From contig NZ_ML675578.1 in assembly GCF_007826885.1 (NCBI RefSeq), positions 124,001 through 188,000 of the forward strand: DNA of 64,000 nucleotides, given 5' to 3'. Position 1 is the stretch's first letter, and each line of letters begins with the position of its first letter. This document shows positions 38,401 to 46,543 of the stretch, piece by piece. The notes below the pieces were generated by a model. That model saw nothing but the letters and a program-made list of their open reading frames with translations, was not told the DNA's origin and ran no database searches. The translations under genes were made by a program, and so were the position numbers. The DNA comes from Candidatus Nitrosocosmicus arcticus (GTDB lineage: Archaea; Thermoproteota; Nitrososphaeria; Nitrososphaerales; Nitrososphaeraceae).

Positions 38401-40018
38401 ATTAATAATTAGTAACAAGGGAACAGCAGAGGCAACGGGAGTCATATTACAAATTTCCGAATCTGATGAAACTGTGATATCGGATAGCTCATCTGATAAA
38501 GTAAACTCAAATGACACGTCAATCAGCACTCTCGATCAAGATTCAGCTTCACTACCTATAATCAGTACGGGACAAAGTACATTTAATATTAAAACTATAC
38601 CCGTTAATGGATCGGCCGAGGTCCAAATTAATATAATGCCATCCATCAACTCCGGCGAGAGTCTTCAAAAAATAAATCTACACATAAGCTACATAAATTC
38701 AGTCGGAGTGCCTAACTCTGTCGACAAGAATATAGGCTTTAGAGTTCTACCGAACCCACCTGATGGTGGATTGAGTATATCTACTGCTGCGACTACATCA
38801 AATAGTCCTAGTAGTCCTAGTATCGGTCGCGATCAAGCGGAAGAGGGGTTGAGTGTCTCTCCTAGCGTGACACAAGGCCTTAAAATGGAGAACGGGTCAC
38901 GTGAAACGTCATACATAAATGCCTATCAACCAGGCTTAGGTTACCTTGTTGGAGAACTCAAAAAAACAACAGGTATTCCTGACTATTTAGATTTTATTTC
39001 CACAGAAAATTCAGCTCCTCCGGAACATTTATCCCCAACAGATCCCAATTTGGACACCCTTCCTTCAGCCGATATGGACACTGTATTCTTGACAGCTGGG
39101 AAAATTGATGACTTCAAATTTAATATTACCAACAATAATAATAATCCAGTTCGAAACGCAGTAATAACACTCACTGCGAATTCAGGGGCTTTGGAAATCC
39201 TCGGAGATTCGAAATGGAATCTAGATGCGATGAATCCTAATACTACTTATCAGTTTCCAACTAAAATATTTGCTTCGGCAACTCTGATAAATAGCCCAAT
39301 ATCCTTTATGGTAAATGTAGAGTATGTTAGTAATGGTCAGCTCAAATCAGATTCTTTTAACATAGGTGCGAATGTGGTGGGAGAGATAGAAATAAGCGTA
39401 AACGATCTTTCAGTAGATAATATTGGTGGAACTTTAAATGTAGTAGGAAATCTCCTGAATAAAGGTAATACGGGCGGCTTGTTTACGACGGTCGAGCTTG
39501 TTACAGATGCGGGAATAATTGAAAGGGAGATCCAAAAATTATCAACAGCAGGACAGAATAGTAGTAACCTAAAGATAGTAACTTCATCTTCCGCAACCCC
39601 AGAGTATCTGGGTGATCTAGAAGAAGATTCGCCTCTACCCTTTAATATCCCACTATCTACTAGTAACAAGTCGTCTTCTGGAAACTACTTGGTACCGATA
39701 AAAGTTGAATACTATGATAATTTAAGAAACCTCTATGTCATGTATGCAAGTGATATCGTAAAGATCGATTTACCCCAACAGACTGTTAATGAAAATCAGG
39801 GTATCTGGGCCTTATTTTCTCTATCTAATCCATTAGGCTTGGTATTCCTGATAATTCTCATAATAGTAATAATAATAATTTTGCGATTTTTACGAATAAA
39901 ATCTAAGAAGAAGAAAATAGCTAAATCAAGTCAAAATAAGAGCAATTCAAATTTTATAGATATGCTAGATGGTGTAAAAAAAGATGATGACTTGCAGAAG
40001 AAAAAAGACAAAATATAA
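35429..40018 (+). CDS. Giant cell-surface protein with internal duplication and C-terminal membrane anchor (1529 aa)
   Basis: A TTG start leads to a signal peptide (residues 1-38) and an acidic region with seven NSQ units (35846-35908). Two homologous units follow, starting at SYWTNNIAPETV (about residue 175) and SYWASDAPLQS (about 821). Each contains GFSDISGVxGYxxxPxGF, CARDB-like strands, and an AGKI(E/D) segment (about 562 and 1222). The protein ends with a transmembrane helix (LVFLIILIIVIIIILRFL) and a Lys-rich cytosolic tail. It resembles S-layer-associated (COG1361-like) proteins; a structural or transport-linked role is inferred. Confidence 0.8.
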   Translation: MNFNLQNGNRISIYASFCFVLLVVNSVIPISLITTSFGQQFEPSLIQMPLGLTSELDFSEKGENSPLRDKVFEGALDLMDDNGGEGKMKNENIAYESQEIESQSGSINNLAQADSEKNNAKELTYDNDEKQNSHDNDEKQNSQNSQNSQNSQNSQNSQNSQKNIKGPVKLTFVDSYWTNNIAPETVVASISSGQVTAQQMPPVARQEVDPAEGNSVLAVTIINQGFSDISGVKGYFDFPAGFKALVTPDNVDSDTAISTYNGVVKAGQSFVLYFPVSILQNSQVGKEYQGQLKIKYFKLTEQSKKDFRTANIEIPFRLSGKVILEVKGSNQNSIAPNSNGQSPVYPFARSDIINAVAGTPNTLKIELSNLGSASATGVVVNVLNNNQQITNGNQVVEVSNSTNSNDITTTQVPYINLGETVFNIGTLSPKQKFDIDPVIFPPASSGNVIQNLDIRISYNDAYGNKKSINHLVGIQVVPTSPQNDIFVSPASFEKDTQIQNQPQFISDQSDYNRNFFSFNYKGINDIFPFRAHPITTLLSPETPGVIEKPKIQDAEKQIEIVAGKIENISFSLNSFGKSEQTGDGTLSNIAVTLTPQSPSVKILGKSVWNMPNVGNVPNVLTTKVFASPSLIGNPVFFTVTVQYLKNYQELKTANFNLGAIVTGNIKLDVNDVALRPIGNSYNIVGNILNQGNALAQFSRISIMEQQMPDSKKDSKSSVVSPLVSKGNEISEYIGDLPVNEPIPFNIPVSNSQMQYILNSEENPALQPIDPLNNSIILPVKLTYTDSIQKIHEIVMYKPLQINPNSLYSNQGLTPNNNGFINSYWASDAPLQSNSASTSNTFTKLSIQRAVGPGEGSSILAVELSNTGFSDISGVTGYLKLPPGFVADNSGTGIIKNDQLESNSFISVASTSDVIKSGQTYTLYFKVKVLSTASLGNHLGSLSLYYFKVPDAKIGTYRIQDIDIPFYVPGKAILDSTSNATDLQPGVNNPVKLIISNKGTAEATGVILQISESDETVISDSSSDKVNSNDTSISTLDQDSASLPIISTGQSTFNIKTIPVNGSAEVQINIMPSINSGESLQKINLHISYINSVGVPNSVDKNIGFRVLPNPPDGGLSISTAATTSNSPSSPSIGRDQAEEGLSVSPSVTQGLKMENGSRETSYINAYQPGLGYLVGELKKTTGIPDYLDFISTENSAPPEHLSPTDPNLDTLPSADMDTVFLTAGKIDDFKFNITNNNNNPVRNAVITLTANSGALEILGDSKWNLDAMNPNTTYQFPTKIFASATLINSPISFMVNVEYVSNGQLKSDSFNIGANVVGEIEISVNDLSVDNIGGTLNVVGNLLNKGNTGGLFTTVELVTDAGIIEREIQKLSTAGQNSSNLKIVTSSSATPEYLGDLEEDSPLPFNIPLSTSNKSSSGNYLVPIKVEYYDNLRNLYVMYASDIVKIDLPQQTVNENQGIWALFSLSNPLGLVFLIILIIVIIIILRFLRIKSKKKKIAKSSQNKSNSNFIDMLDGVKKDDDLQKKKDKI
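35846..35908 (+). repeat. Seven perfect 9-bp tandem units (CAGAATAGT) encoding NSQ
   Basis: The units are contiguous and in frame within the surface-protein gene, directly after an imperfect 27-bp duplication that also contains the unit. The array could change length by slippage without breaking the frame. Confidence 0.9.
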
Positions 40019-40218
40019 GAAAATCAATTTTTTAGTCTTATTATAGTAATGTCACATCTTCTGTTGCCCAGGAATATTACAAGAACCAGCCGTTTAACTC
40101 ATCCTCTTAGTTTAACCCAAAATAGTGCATGATTGACTAGACCTTTTTACTGTTTTTTTATGTTATAACTATACCCTAATTCTAGAGGTCAACAGAAAAA
40201 ATCACTGAAAGCAAATTT

Positions 40219-40923
40219 TTATTTCAGAATTGCAGAAGCGAATAGTAAAATAAAAGTCAGAGTTATGGTAACAATACTCAATGATTTGAGGATTATCTCA
40301 TATTGGTAAGTTTTCCTAGAATTGCTATTACTTCTTTTATTATACTTATAGAGCCTAGAAATTTTAATCTCTATGTAGCTGAGGATAAATGGTATTAATG
40401 AGAGGAATAGAGAAACTGAGGTAATTGTGTTTGTCTGAATTACGAATCCAGCAAGAAAAGGCAGCATGCCCCATGAAAATGCAAACCAATAGTTCTTGTG
40501 AAACATCCCCCGAAAAAGCTCAAAGTTGTACGCAAAAAGAAAAAAGCCCTCGATGATTCCAATAAAAATTAAGAGCGGAGCATATGAAAGAGCATAGTAT
40601 AATCCCAATCCATAAGAGAATCCCAAACAAGCTAGGATAATAATCCATGACTGCCTCTTATTGAAAAAATCTCCCCATGGCTTTATTTTTCTAGAACCGA
40701 TATTATCAGCCACATGGGCCCCTATCCCTAGGGAGACAAAATAAATTAAGACTAATATGACTAGTCTCTCGAAATCCATTGGATCTGCTACCAGGTTACC
40801 CCACACTACAAAAGAGATACACATGCCTGTATATGGTAGAAAAAGCATTCCACAAAATAATCGAAATTTATGAGGACCGAATTTAGGTACGAACCACTCA
40901 TTCAGTCTAGAGTCATCCTTCAT
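40219..40923 (-). CDS. UbiA-like integral membrane protein (candidate prenyltransferase)
   Basis: Seven to eight transmembrane helices are predicted. After helix 2, GIGAHVADNIGSRKI occupies the place of the first Asp-rich motif of UbiA enzymes, in a form like UbiA relatives with AHxxD. A second loop reads AYNFELFRGMFHKN where the second motif would be. The Asp content is lower than in classic MenA, so activity is uncertain. Its start overlaps the methyltransferase stop by 11 bp, so the two are co-translated. Confidence 0.6.
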   Translation of the reverse strand: MKDDSRLNEWFVPKFGPHKFRLFCGMLFLPYTGMCISFVVWGNLVADPMDFERLVILVLIYFVSLGIGAHVADNIGSRKIKPWGDFFNKRQSWIIILACLGFSYGLGLYYALSYAPLLIFIGIIEGFFLFAYNFELFRGMFHKNYWFAFSWGMLPFLAGFVIQTNTITSVSLFLSLIPFILSYIEIKISRLYKYNKRSNSNSRKTYQYEIILKSLSIVTITLTFILLFASAILK

Positions 40924-41593
40924 CTTTCAACGCTGATATTATTGCAGAGGTTTCAAACGTTTGAAATTCCTTTCGAATCTGGACAAACCCATGCGACGTG
41001 AGAATTGGATTTAATTTCAAATCCCAGTGGTTTTCAACAATGAGTTTGTCAAGTCCATCGAATACATTTGTCCATTTCCTATCATGCTTCCAAAGAGCCT
41101 GAATGATTTTAAAATAAATCTTCCAAACAAATTGATAGGCTAGTTTCCTTGGATATGTAAAATCGTGTAGTATTAGAAGGCCATTTTGTTTCAAAACTCG
41201 TTGGCATTCGCGGACTAATGTATTTAAGTTAACATATTTAGGCAAATAAGACGCTACAATACAATCAAAATACCTACTTTGAAATGGTAAAAATTCAGCT
41301 GTACCATTGATGGAATCTATCTCAATCATTTTCTCACCGAGTACACAAAGATACTCAAATGTCAAATCAATCCCATACACTGTATTGTTATTCTTTTTTA
41401 ATAAGGAAGTAAGAATTCCAGTACCGCAAGCCAACTCTAAAACCAGTGATCCGGTGGGCACGCTCTGAACTATTTTCTTTTTCCAATTTATATCCTGTCC
41501 CAAAGTTGCAAGTTTTACCAATCCATCATAGCTACCCGAGTTATTCGTGTTGAAAAAGCTCTGAGCCAATTTAACTCCCCTGTCCACATCCAT
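40913..41593 (-). CDS. SAM-dependent methyltransferase (UbiE/MenG-like)
   Basis: Motif I is VLELACGTGILTSLL (G57-G59). VYGIDLTFEYL is the acidic strand-2 loop, AEFLPFQSRYFDCIVAS is motif II, and ECQRVLKQNGLLILHDF is motif III. These are the features of UbiE/MenG-type quinone C-methyltransferases, although small-molecule methyltransferases in general share them. Coupling to a UbiA-like membrane protein favours a quinone or lipid substrate. Confidence 0.7.
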   Translation of the reverse strand: MDVDRGVKLAQSFFNTNNSGSYDGLVKLATLGQDINWKKKIVQSVPTGSLVLELACGTGILTSLLKKNNNTVYGIDLTFEYLCVLGEKMIEIDSINGTAEFLPFQSRYFDCIVASYLPKYVNLNTLVRECQRVLKQNGLLILHDFTYPRKLAYQFVWKIYFKIIQALWKHDRKWTNVFDGLDKLIVENHWDLKLNPILTSHGFVQIRKEFQTFETSAIISALKDEG

Positions 41594-41693
41594 TAGTCAT
41601 AATCATCATCTAAAACTAATATTATTGGTGGTTAATTTTCATTGGATTGCAATAAATTAAAGGATTAAATTATTTTGACTCATTTATTCTGAC

Positions 41694-41852
41694 ATGACTC
41701 AAATTACAAATGTGATGTATATCGTCATAATTACTATTGCATTGTCAATAGTTGCCACTCTACTAACCGTCATGCTAGATCATTCTTTTGATATCCCGGG
41801 GTTAATGAAAGAGATTCCTCACCTCATAATTATTCAAATTCTTCAAATGTAA
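41694..41852 (+). CDS. Small single-helix membrane protein (52 aa)
   Basis: The ATG at 41694 opens MTQITNVMYI followed by a transmembrane helix (VIITIALSIVATLLTVML), then an amphipathic tail with DIPGLMKEIPHLIIIQILQM. It ends 18 bp before the HD-domain gene on the same strand. I do not recognise it, and it may not be a gene. Confidence 0.4.
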   Translation: MTQITNVMYIVIITIALSIVATLLTVMLDHSFDIPGLMKEIPHLIIIQILQM

Positions 41853-41870
41853 TGACCAATCAGAAATCTC

Positions 41871-42506
41871 ATGGTGAGGACGACCAAATCAAAGAAAGAA
41901 AGCATCTCAGATTTTACAGAACACTTCTACAAGTTAAAGGAATTATGCAGAACTGGATGGAAAGAGAAGATGGAAATTGAAAATGCAGAATCTGTTGCAT
42001 CCCATACACTTTTGATGATAGTTTTGGTCTTTTTTCTCTCAGAGAAATATAGATATTCTTATAAGAAAAAGGTTCGACTAATCGAAATGGCTTTGATTCA
42101 TGATCTGGCCGAATCAATTATTGGCGACATTACACCGGAAACTATGAATGAAAATAAGAAAAGAAAATTAGAAAACGACGCATTCTGTAAGATAACCGAA
42201 AAAATGTCCCCGAAAATTTTGAAAAAAAAGTATTTAGAATTATGGCATGAATATCAAACGAATAAGTCTTTCGAATCAAAGTTTATTCATCTTATTGACA
42301 AGCTAGAAATGGTTGTACAAGCGAAGTACTATTTAGATAATAGAAAAGAGGTCAAAGATGAAATGGTGAGACCTTTTTTCCATTCAGGGATGTCATATAT
42401 ATCTCACCGACCAAACCTTCAATTACTCAAAACTTCCAAAAAAAATATCCAACACAATAAGCAATTAAAAGATATAAAAGAGATATTAGAGTGCTTTTGT
42501 AATTAA
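41871..42506 (+). CDS. HD-domain hydrolase (YfbR/HDDC2-like 5'-deoxynucleotidase)
   Basis: The metal site is visible: a His in ESVASHTLLM, the HD pair in MALIHDLAESIIGDITP, and a later Asp in HLIDKLEMVVQA. This arrangement, with LKELCRTGW near the start, matches the YfbR/HDDC2 group that dephosphorylates deoxynucleoside monophosphates. The length (211 aa) is normal. A gene starts 3 bp downstream, so they are probably co-transcribed. Confidence 0.85.
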   Translation: MVRTTKSKKESISDFTEHFYKLKELCRTGWKEKMEIENAESVASHTLLMIVLVFFLSEKYRYSYKKKVRLIEMALIHDLAESIIGDITPETMNENKKRKLENDAFCKITEKMSPKILKKKYLELWHEYQTNKSFESKFIHLIDKLEMVVQAKYYLDNRKEVKDEMVRPFFHSGMSYISHRPNLQLLKTSKKNIQHNKQLKDIKEILECFCN

Positions 42507-42509
42507 ATT

Positions 42510-42842
42510 ATGCAATATTTCGTGGCCTTGAAAATAGGTGAAAAGAGAGTAAAAAATGCACAGGAATTATTGTCAAATTTCCTATCCGATGGCACCCCTG
42601 CATTACCAGCGCTTGCGTTAAAGGATAACAAGAGTAACAATTGGGAACCCGTAGGAGAGGAGAACTATTTTGCTATTGTTCAGGAGGAACAAGGATATTT
42701 GATCGCGATTTGTGATAAGAATGGGATAGCTAAGGCGATAGCTAATTGGTTTTCACTTCAATCAAAGGATGCTATAAAAAGTAAAATAGTAGAAGCAGGA
42801 AACATGGAGGAATATTTTGGCAAACTATCGTTACCAGTGTAA
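42510..42842 (+). CDS. Conserved hypothetical protein (110 aa)
   Basis: A small soluble alpha/beta protein without Cys clusters or signal peptide. Its start is 3 bp after the HD-domain stop. Strands such as NYFAIVQEEQGYLIAICDKNG suggest a compact domain. I do not recognise the family. Confidence 0.6.
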   Translation: MQYFVALKIGEKRVKNAQELLSNFLSDGTPALPALALKDNKSNNWEPVGEENYFAIVQEEQGYLIAICDKNGIAKAIANWFSLQSKDAIKSKIVEAGNMEEYFGKLSLPV

Positions 42843-42895
42843 TATATATCCTTTTTGAGGAAAGGAATTTTAAAAAGTAAAAATAATTAATACAG

Positions 42896-44134
42896 ATGGG
42901 TAAATTCGAAAAGGAAATAGAAGTAAAGGGTCATTTGGTTGACTCATCAATACTTACCCGTATTTTTGATAAGATTATGGATTTAAAAGGCGATTTCACT
43001 GTATTAGAATTTGACATTGGAAAGAGAAAACAAGATCATAGCTATGCACGACTAGTGATTAGAGGCGATAGCGACAGCCATTTGACAAGCATATTAGAAT
43101 ACCTGTTTCGTGAGGGTGCTACCAGTGTTTCAGTTGACGAGGTGAACTGTCTTCCTTCGCCCCGAGACATGGTCTTACCAGATGATTTTTATAGCACCAC
43201 GAACAATCCAACTCAACTATATTACCATAAAGAATGGATAAATGTTCAAAACATGATGATGGATAAATGCATCGTCTTTAATCCCGACACTAAAAAAGCA
43301 GAATGTAAAACCAACCGGGATGTCATAAAAGGTGATTTAGTAGTTACGGGTGAAAGAGGGGTTAGAATTATACCCCAAGAGAGACCTAGAGAGGGAGTCG
43401 ATATATTTCAATTTATGAGTAGCTCAAGTTCCAGTGAACGACCTACTCAACAAATCGCAAAAAAAGTAGCTCTTGACATGTATCGTACAAAGAAAGAATA
43501 CGGAAAGATAATCGTCGTTGCAGGACCTGTCGTAGTTCATTCAGGAGCGTCAGACCTGTTGGCAAGGCTCATAAAATTAGGTTTTATAGATGGAATTTTA
43601 GCGGGTAACGCCTTAGCAGTACATGATATTGAAAATTCATTACTAGGAACATCACTAGGAATGCATGTAGATGACGGAACACTCGCAGTACGCGGACATC
43701 GCAATCACATGACCATTGTAAATGAAGTATTTAAAGCAGGATCTATAAAATCAATGGTAGACAAAAATATCCTGAAAAGCGGAATTATGTACGAATGTAT
43801 TAGTAACAGCACCCCATTTGTTTTGTGCGGATCAATAAGAGACGATGGCCCTATTCCAGATGTCATTACGGATATAGTTGAAGCTCAGAAAAAGTACAAG
43901 TTATTATTGAGAGGCGCGGATTTGGTAATAATGCTTTCGACTATGCTCCATTCAATTGCAGTTGGGAATATGTTGCCTGCATCTGTAAAAGTAATAGCAG
44001 TTGATATTAACCAATCTGTAGTAACAAAATTATTGGATAGAGGAACAACTCAAGCGATTGGGGTAGTTACAGATATAGGATCTTTTTTACCGATTGTAAT
44101 GAGAAATATAGAAGAGCTAGGAAGCATAAAATAG
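42896..44134 (+). CDS. TIGR00300-family protein (archaeal ornithine-cyclodeaminase-like, LOR/SDH domain)
   Basis: The N-terminal domain starts KEIEVKGHLVDSSILTRIFD and continues with the LxxDDFYSTTNNPT motif, typical of TIGR00300 proteins. The C-terminal half (from about residue 200) is a Rossmann-type domain with IIVVAGPVVVHSGASDLLARLI, GNALAVHDIENSLLGTSLG and RGHRNHMTIVNEVF. Relatives in methanogens have been reported as ornithine cyclodeaminases (ornithine to proline and ammonia). That activity here is by family analogy. Confidence 0.8.
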   Translation: MGKFEKEIEVKGHLVDSSILTRIFDKIMDLKGDFTVLEFDIGKRKQDHSYARLVIRGDSDSHLTSILEYLFREGATSVSVDEVNCLPSPRDMVLPDDFYSTTNNPTQLYYHKEWINVQNMMMDKCIVFNPDTKKAECKTNRDVIKGDLVVTGERGVRIIPQERPREGVDIFQFMSSSSSSERPTQQIAKKVALDMYRTKKEYGKIIVVAGPVVVHSGASDLLARLIKLGFIDGILAGNALAVHDIENSLLGTSLGMHVDDGTLAVRGHRNHMTIVNEVFKAGSIKSMVDKNILKSGIMYECISNSTPFVLCGSIRDDGPIPDVITDIVEAQKKYKLLLRGADLVIMLSTMLHSIAVGNMLPASVKVIAVDINQSVVTKLLDRGTTQAIGVVTDIGSFLPIVMRNIEELGSIK

Positions 44135-44460
44135 AACGTATCATAGGAAGAAAATATTACAATTCCTTTTAAATAGGGTTTAATTATGGCAGATACAGTT
44201 AAGCATGCATAGTTGAATTTATATTTGATTTCCTACCAATTGAGGATGATTCATTTCCAGGATTTACTAGGAAATTTAGTAAGGAGTGATCTCATTTTCG
44301 TTCCCTGTTAAAAGATATAGGTGATTTATATTCATACAAGTTTCAAATCGGTATTGTGATTCCACATGTCTGAGGCATGAATCCTATCAATAGACGCGGA
44401 CGGGCATTCAAATCATTTTGCTCAATTTACAATATAGTCATATTTCCTCGTCCAACTTTA
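44135..44460. other. Intergenic stretch, nothing recognised
   Basis: Tail-to-tail region between a plus-strand and a minus-strand gene. Only very short frames exist, for example a 9-codon one at 44186. No repeats or RNA genes were seen. Confidence 0.5.
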
Positions 44461-44694
44461 CTAGTATTCGTCATTTTTCATGACTTCGTTGTCTATGAAT
44501 TTGATTAATTTCTTATCTAATATCTTTGTGGTCTGGTTACAAATAACGCATCTAAAATACACTTGGGATCTTCTTACTCGCGGTCTCGTCCTGGATTCCA
44601 TGTGTTTTACTATCCAATCCTTGGGGGACCTAGTTTTGCAACCAGGACAAACAATAAATGTAGATACTTCATCTAAATCGTTTGAAATGGACAT
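44461..44694 (-). CDS. Small zinc-ribbon protein (77 aa)
   Basis: Two CxxC pairs, CPGC near residue 16 and CVIC near residue 49, separated by a basic segment (MESRTRPRVRRSQVYFR), form a zinc ribbon of the type seen in archaeal transcription or translation proteins. No full match to a named factor is evident. The start codon is ATG at 44694. Confidence 0.65.
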   Translation of the reverse strand: MSISNDLDEVSTFIVCPGCKTRSPKDWIVKHMESRTRPRVRRSQVYFRCVICNQTTKILDKKLIKFIDNEVMKNDEY

Positions 44695-45019
44695 GTGCTA
44701 GCTAACCTAATATTCTTCGAGGTATTTATTTATGGTTAATTCTGCAAAGGAAGAACCCTGAAGTCAGCTTAGTGACATGCTCATACCTGAACCCATGAAG
44801 TCGATATCGTAGTCAAATAGATCACACCTTGACTAAAACATCCTATGAACAAGTATTTGAGTATTTGACATCTCTTCTGAGACATGAAGATCCAAATCCA
44901 TAACACTTCCAATCTGTAGAGAGCATCAATGAAAGAGCACCATCAATATAGCCTATTCATAATAATTCATCATTTATTACTTTCAAGTTCAGTAAAATAT
45001 TGAACTTAAATCAATTTCC
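44695..45019. other. Intergenic stretch, nothing recognised
   Basis: About 325 bases between two minus-strand genes, downstream of gatB. It should include the promoter of the zinc-ribbon gene. No ORF longer than a few codons with supporting features. Confidence 0.5.
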
Positions 45020-46543
45020 TTATAGTCTTTCCTTTATCAATTTAATAGCGATTTGTGGATTGACTCTCCCTCTTGTTTCTTTCATTATTAGCCCTAATAC
45101 ATAATTGATGACATTTGGATTGTTTTTTGACTGCCCTATTAGTTGGGGCTGAGAATTTAGTACGTCCTGAATTATCTTTACAATAGACGCCTCATCAGAA
45201 ATTTTCCCAATTTCCAAATTCTCGATTATCTTGAATGGACTTGTACCTGACTCGATACTCTTATCAAATATCTCTCTTGCTATATTTCTGTTTAAGGATT
45301 TTTTCTCTACGAGTTTTGCGATCTCGGCCACCTGACTTGGCATAACGGACAGAAAGTCTAGACCCCTTACATTGCGATCACTTATACTTTGTCTATCCTT
45401 CTCATTTATTTTTGTAAGCAACTCATTAACTATCCAATTTGATATTTCAATTGGAGACTTGTAGTATCTTAGTGATTCTTCAAAAAAATCACTTATTCTT
45501 TTATCATTAATTAAAATCTTGGCTGTGTGATCGGATATTTTGTAAACATCAGTATATCGCTTTAACCTTTCAATTGGTAATTCAGGCATAGTGGCTCTTA
45601 CTCTGGAAACGAATTTACTCCCCAAAATAATTCTTGGTATATCAGGCTCTGGAAAATATCGGTATTCCTCCTCCTCCTCTTTCGATCTTGCAGCGACGGT
45701 CACCTTTCTTTTCTCATCCCAATGTCTTGTTTCTGATTTGACATCAATATCATGCATAATCAAAGTTTTTTGTCTAGTGATTTCATAATAGATTGATTTT
45801 TCAACCTCTTTAAACGAACTAATATTCTTGATTTCAACTTTCTTTCCCCCTCCTAAAGAAACATTAACATCACATCTAACCGAACCTTCCAAGCCAGGAT
45901 CGGTAACCCCGAGATATTCAAAGAGGTTAACAATTTCATTTAAAAAGGTCCTAACATCTAATGGACTCGAAAAGTCAGGTTCTGTTACAATTTCAACTAG
46001 CGATACACCAGCCCGATTGTAATCAATAAGCGAGTAATTATTCACAGCGGATTTATCCTCTTCATAAGTTATTTTTCCTGGATCTTCCTCCAATTGAACT
46101 CGGGTAATTCTTACTTTACTCCTCTCTTGATCATCTTCAGATGGATCAGTTTTGGATTTTGATTCTCCGACAAATTCAATAGTTCCTTCATAACCAATAC
46201 TGCTTAATTCATAAGAATTATACTGCGTTATCTGATAATTTTTGGGCAAGTCGGGGTAGAAATAATTTTTTCTATAAAAAGAAATCTTTTCAGGAATATT
46301 ACAATTAAAAGCCATACAAATCATTGATGCAAATTCGACTGCCTTTTTATTGAGTATTGGTAATGTACCTGGCAACCCTAAGCAAATTGGGCAAGTATTT
46401 TCATTGGGAAATGAGTTTCGGTAATTTGAGAGACAATCGCAAAAAAGCTTCGTCTGAAGATTAGTTAGCTGGCAGTGTATTTCTAACCCAATTTTCAATT
46501 CGGGGCCTGTTTTCATTTTACTGATCATATCTCTGGAATCCAT
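45020..46543 (-). CDS. gatB: Aspartyl/glutamyl-tRNA amidotransferase subunit B
   Basis: IGLEIHCQLTNLQTKLFCDC and NTCPICLGLPGTLP give the GatB N-terminus with its zinc Cys residues. FFPDLPKNYQITQYN-type sequence and GVSLVEIVTEPDF follow, and SVRCDVNVSLGG is diagnostic. The C-terminal tail domain (YqeY-like, with KETRGRVNPQIAIKLI) binds the tRNA. GatB activates the tRNA-bound Asp or Glu for amidation. It overlaps gatA by 19 bp. Confidence 0.95.
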   Translation of the reverse strand: MDSRDMISKMKTGPELKIGLEIHCQLTNLQTKLFCDCLSNYRNSFPNENTCPICLGLPGTLPILNKKAVEFASMICMAFNCNIPEKISFYRKNYFYPDLPKNYQITQYNSYELSSIGYEGTIEFVGESKSKTDPSEDDQERSKVRITRVQLEEDPGKITYEEDKSAVNNYSLIDYNRAGVSLVEIVTEPDFSSPLDVRTFLNEIVNLFEYLGVTDPGLEGSVRCDVNVSLGGGKKVEIKNISSFKEVEKSIYYEITRQKTLIMHDIDVKSETRHWDEKRKVTVAARSKEEEEEYRYFPEPDIPRIILGSKFVSRVRATMPELPIERLKRYTDVYKISDHTAKILINDKRISDFFEESLRYYKSPIEISNWIVNELLTKINEKDRQSISDRNVRGLDFLSVMPSQVAEIAKLVEKKSLNRNIAREIFDKSIESGTSPFKIIENLEIGKISDEASIVKIIQDVLNSQPQLIGQSKNNPNVINYVLGLIMKETRGRVNPQIAIKLIKERL

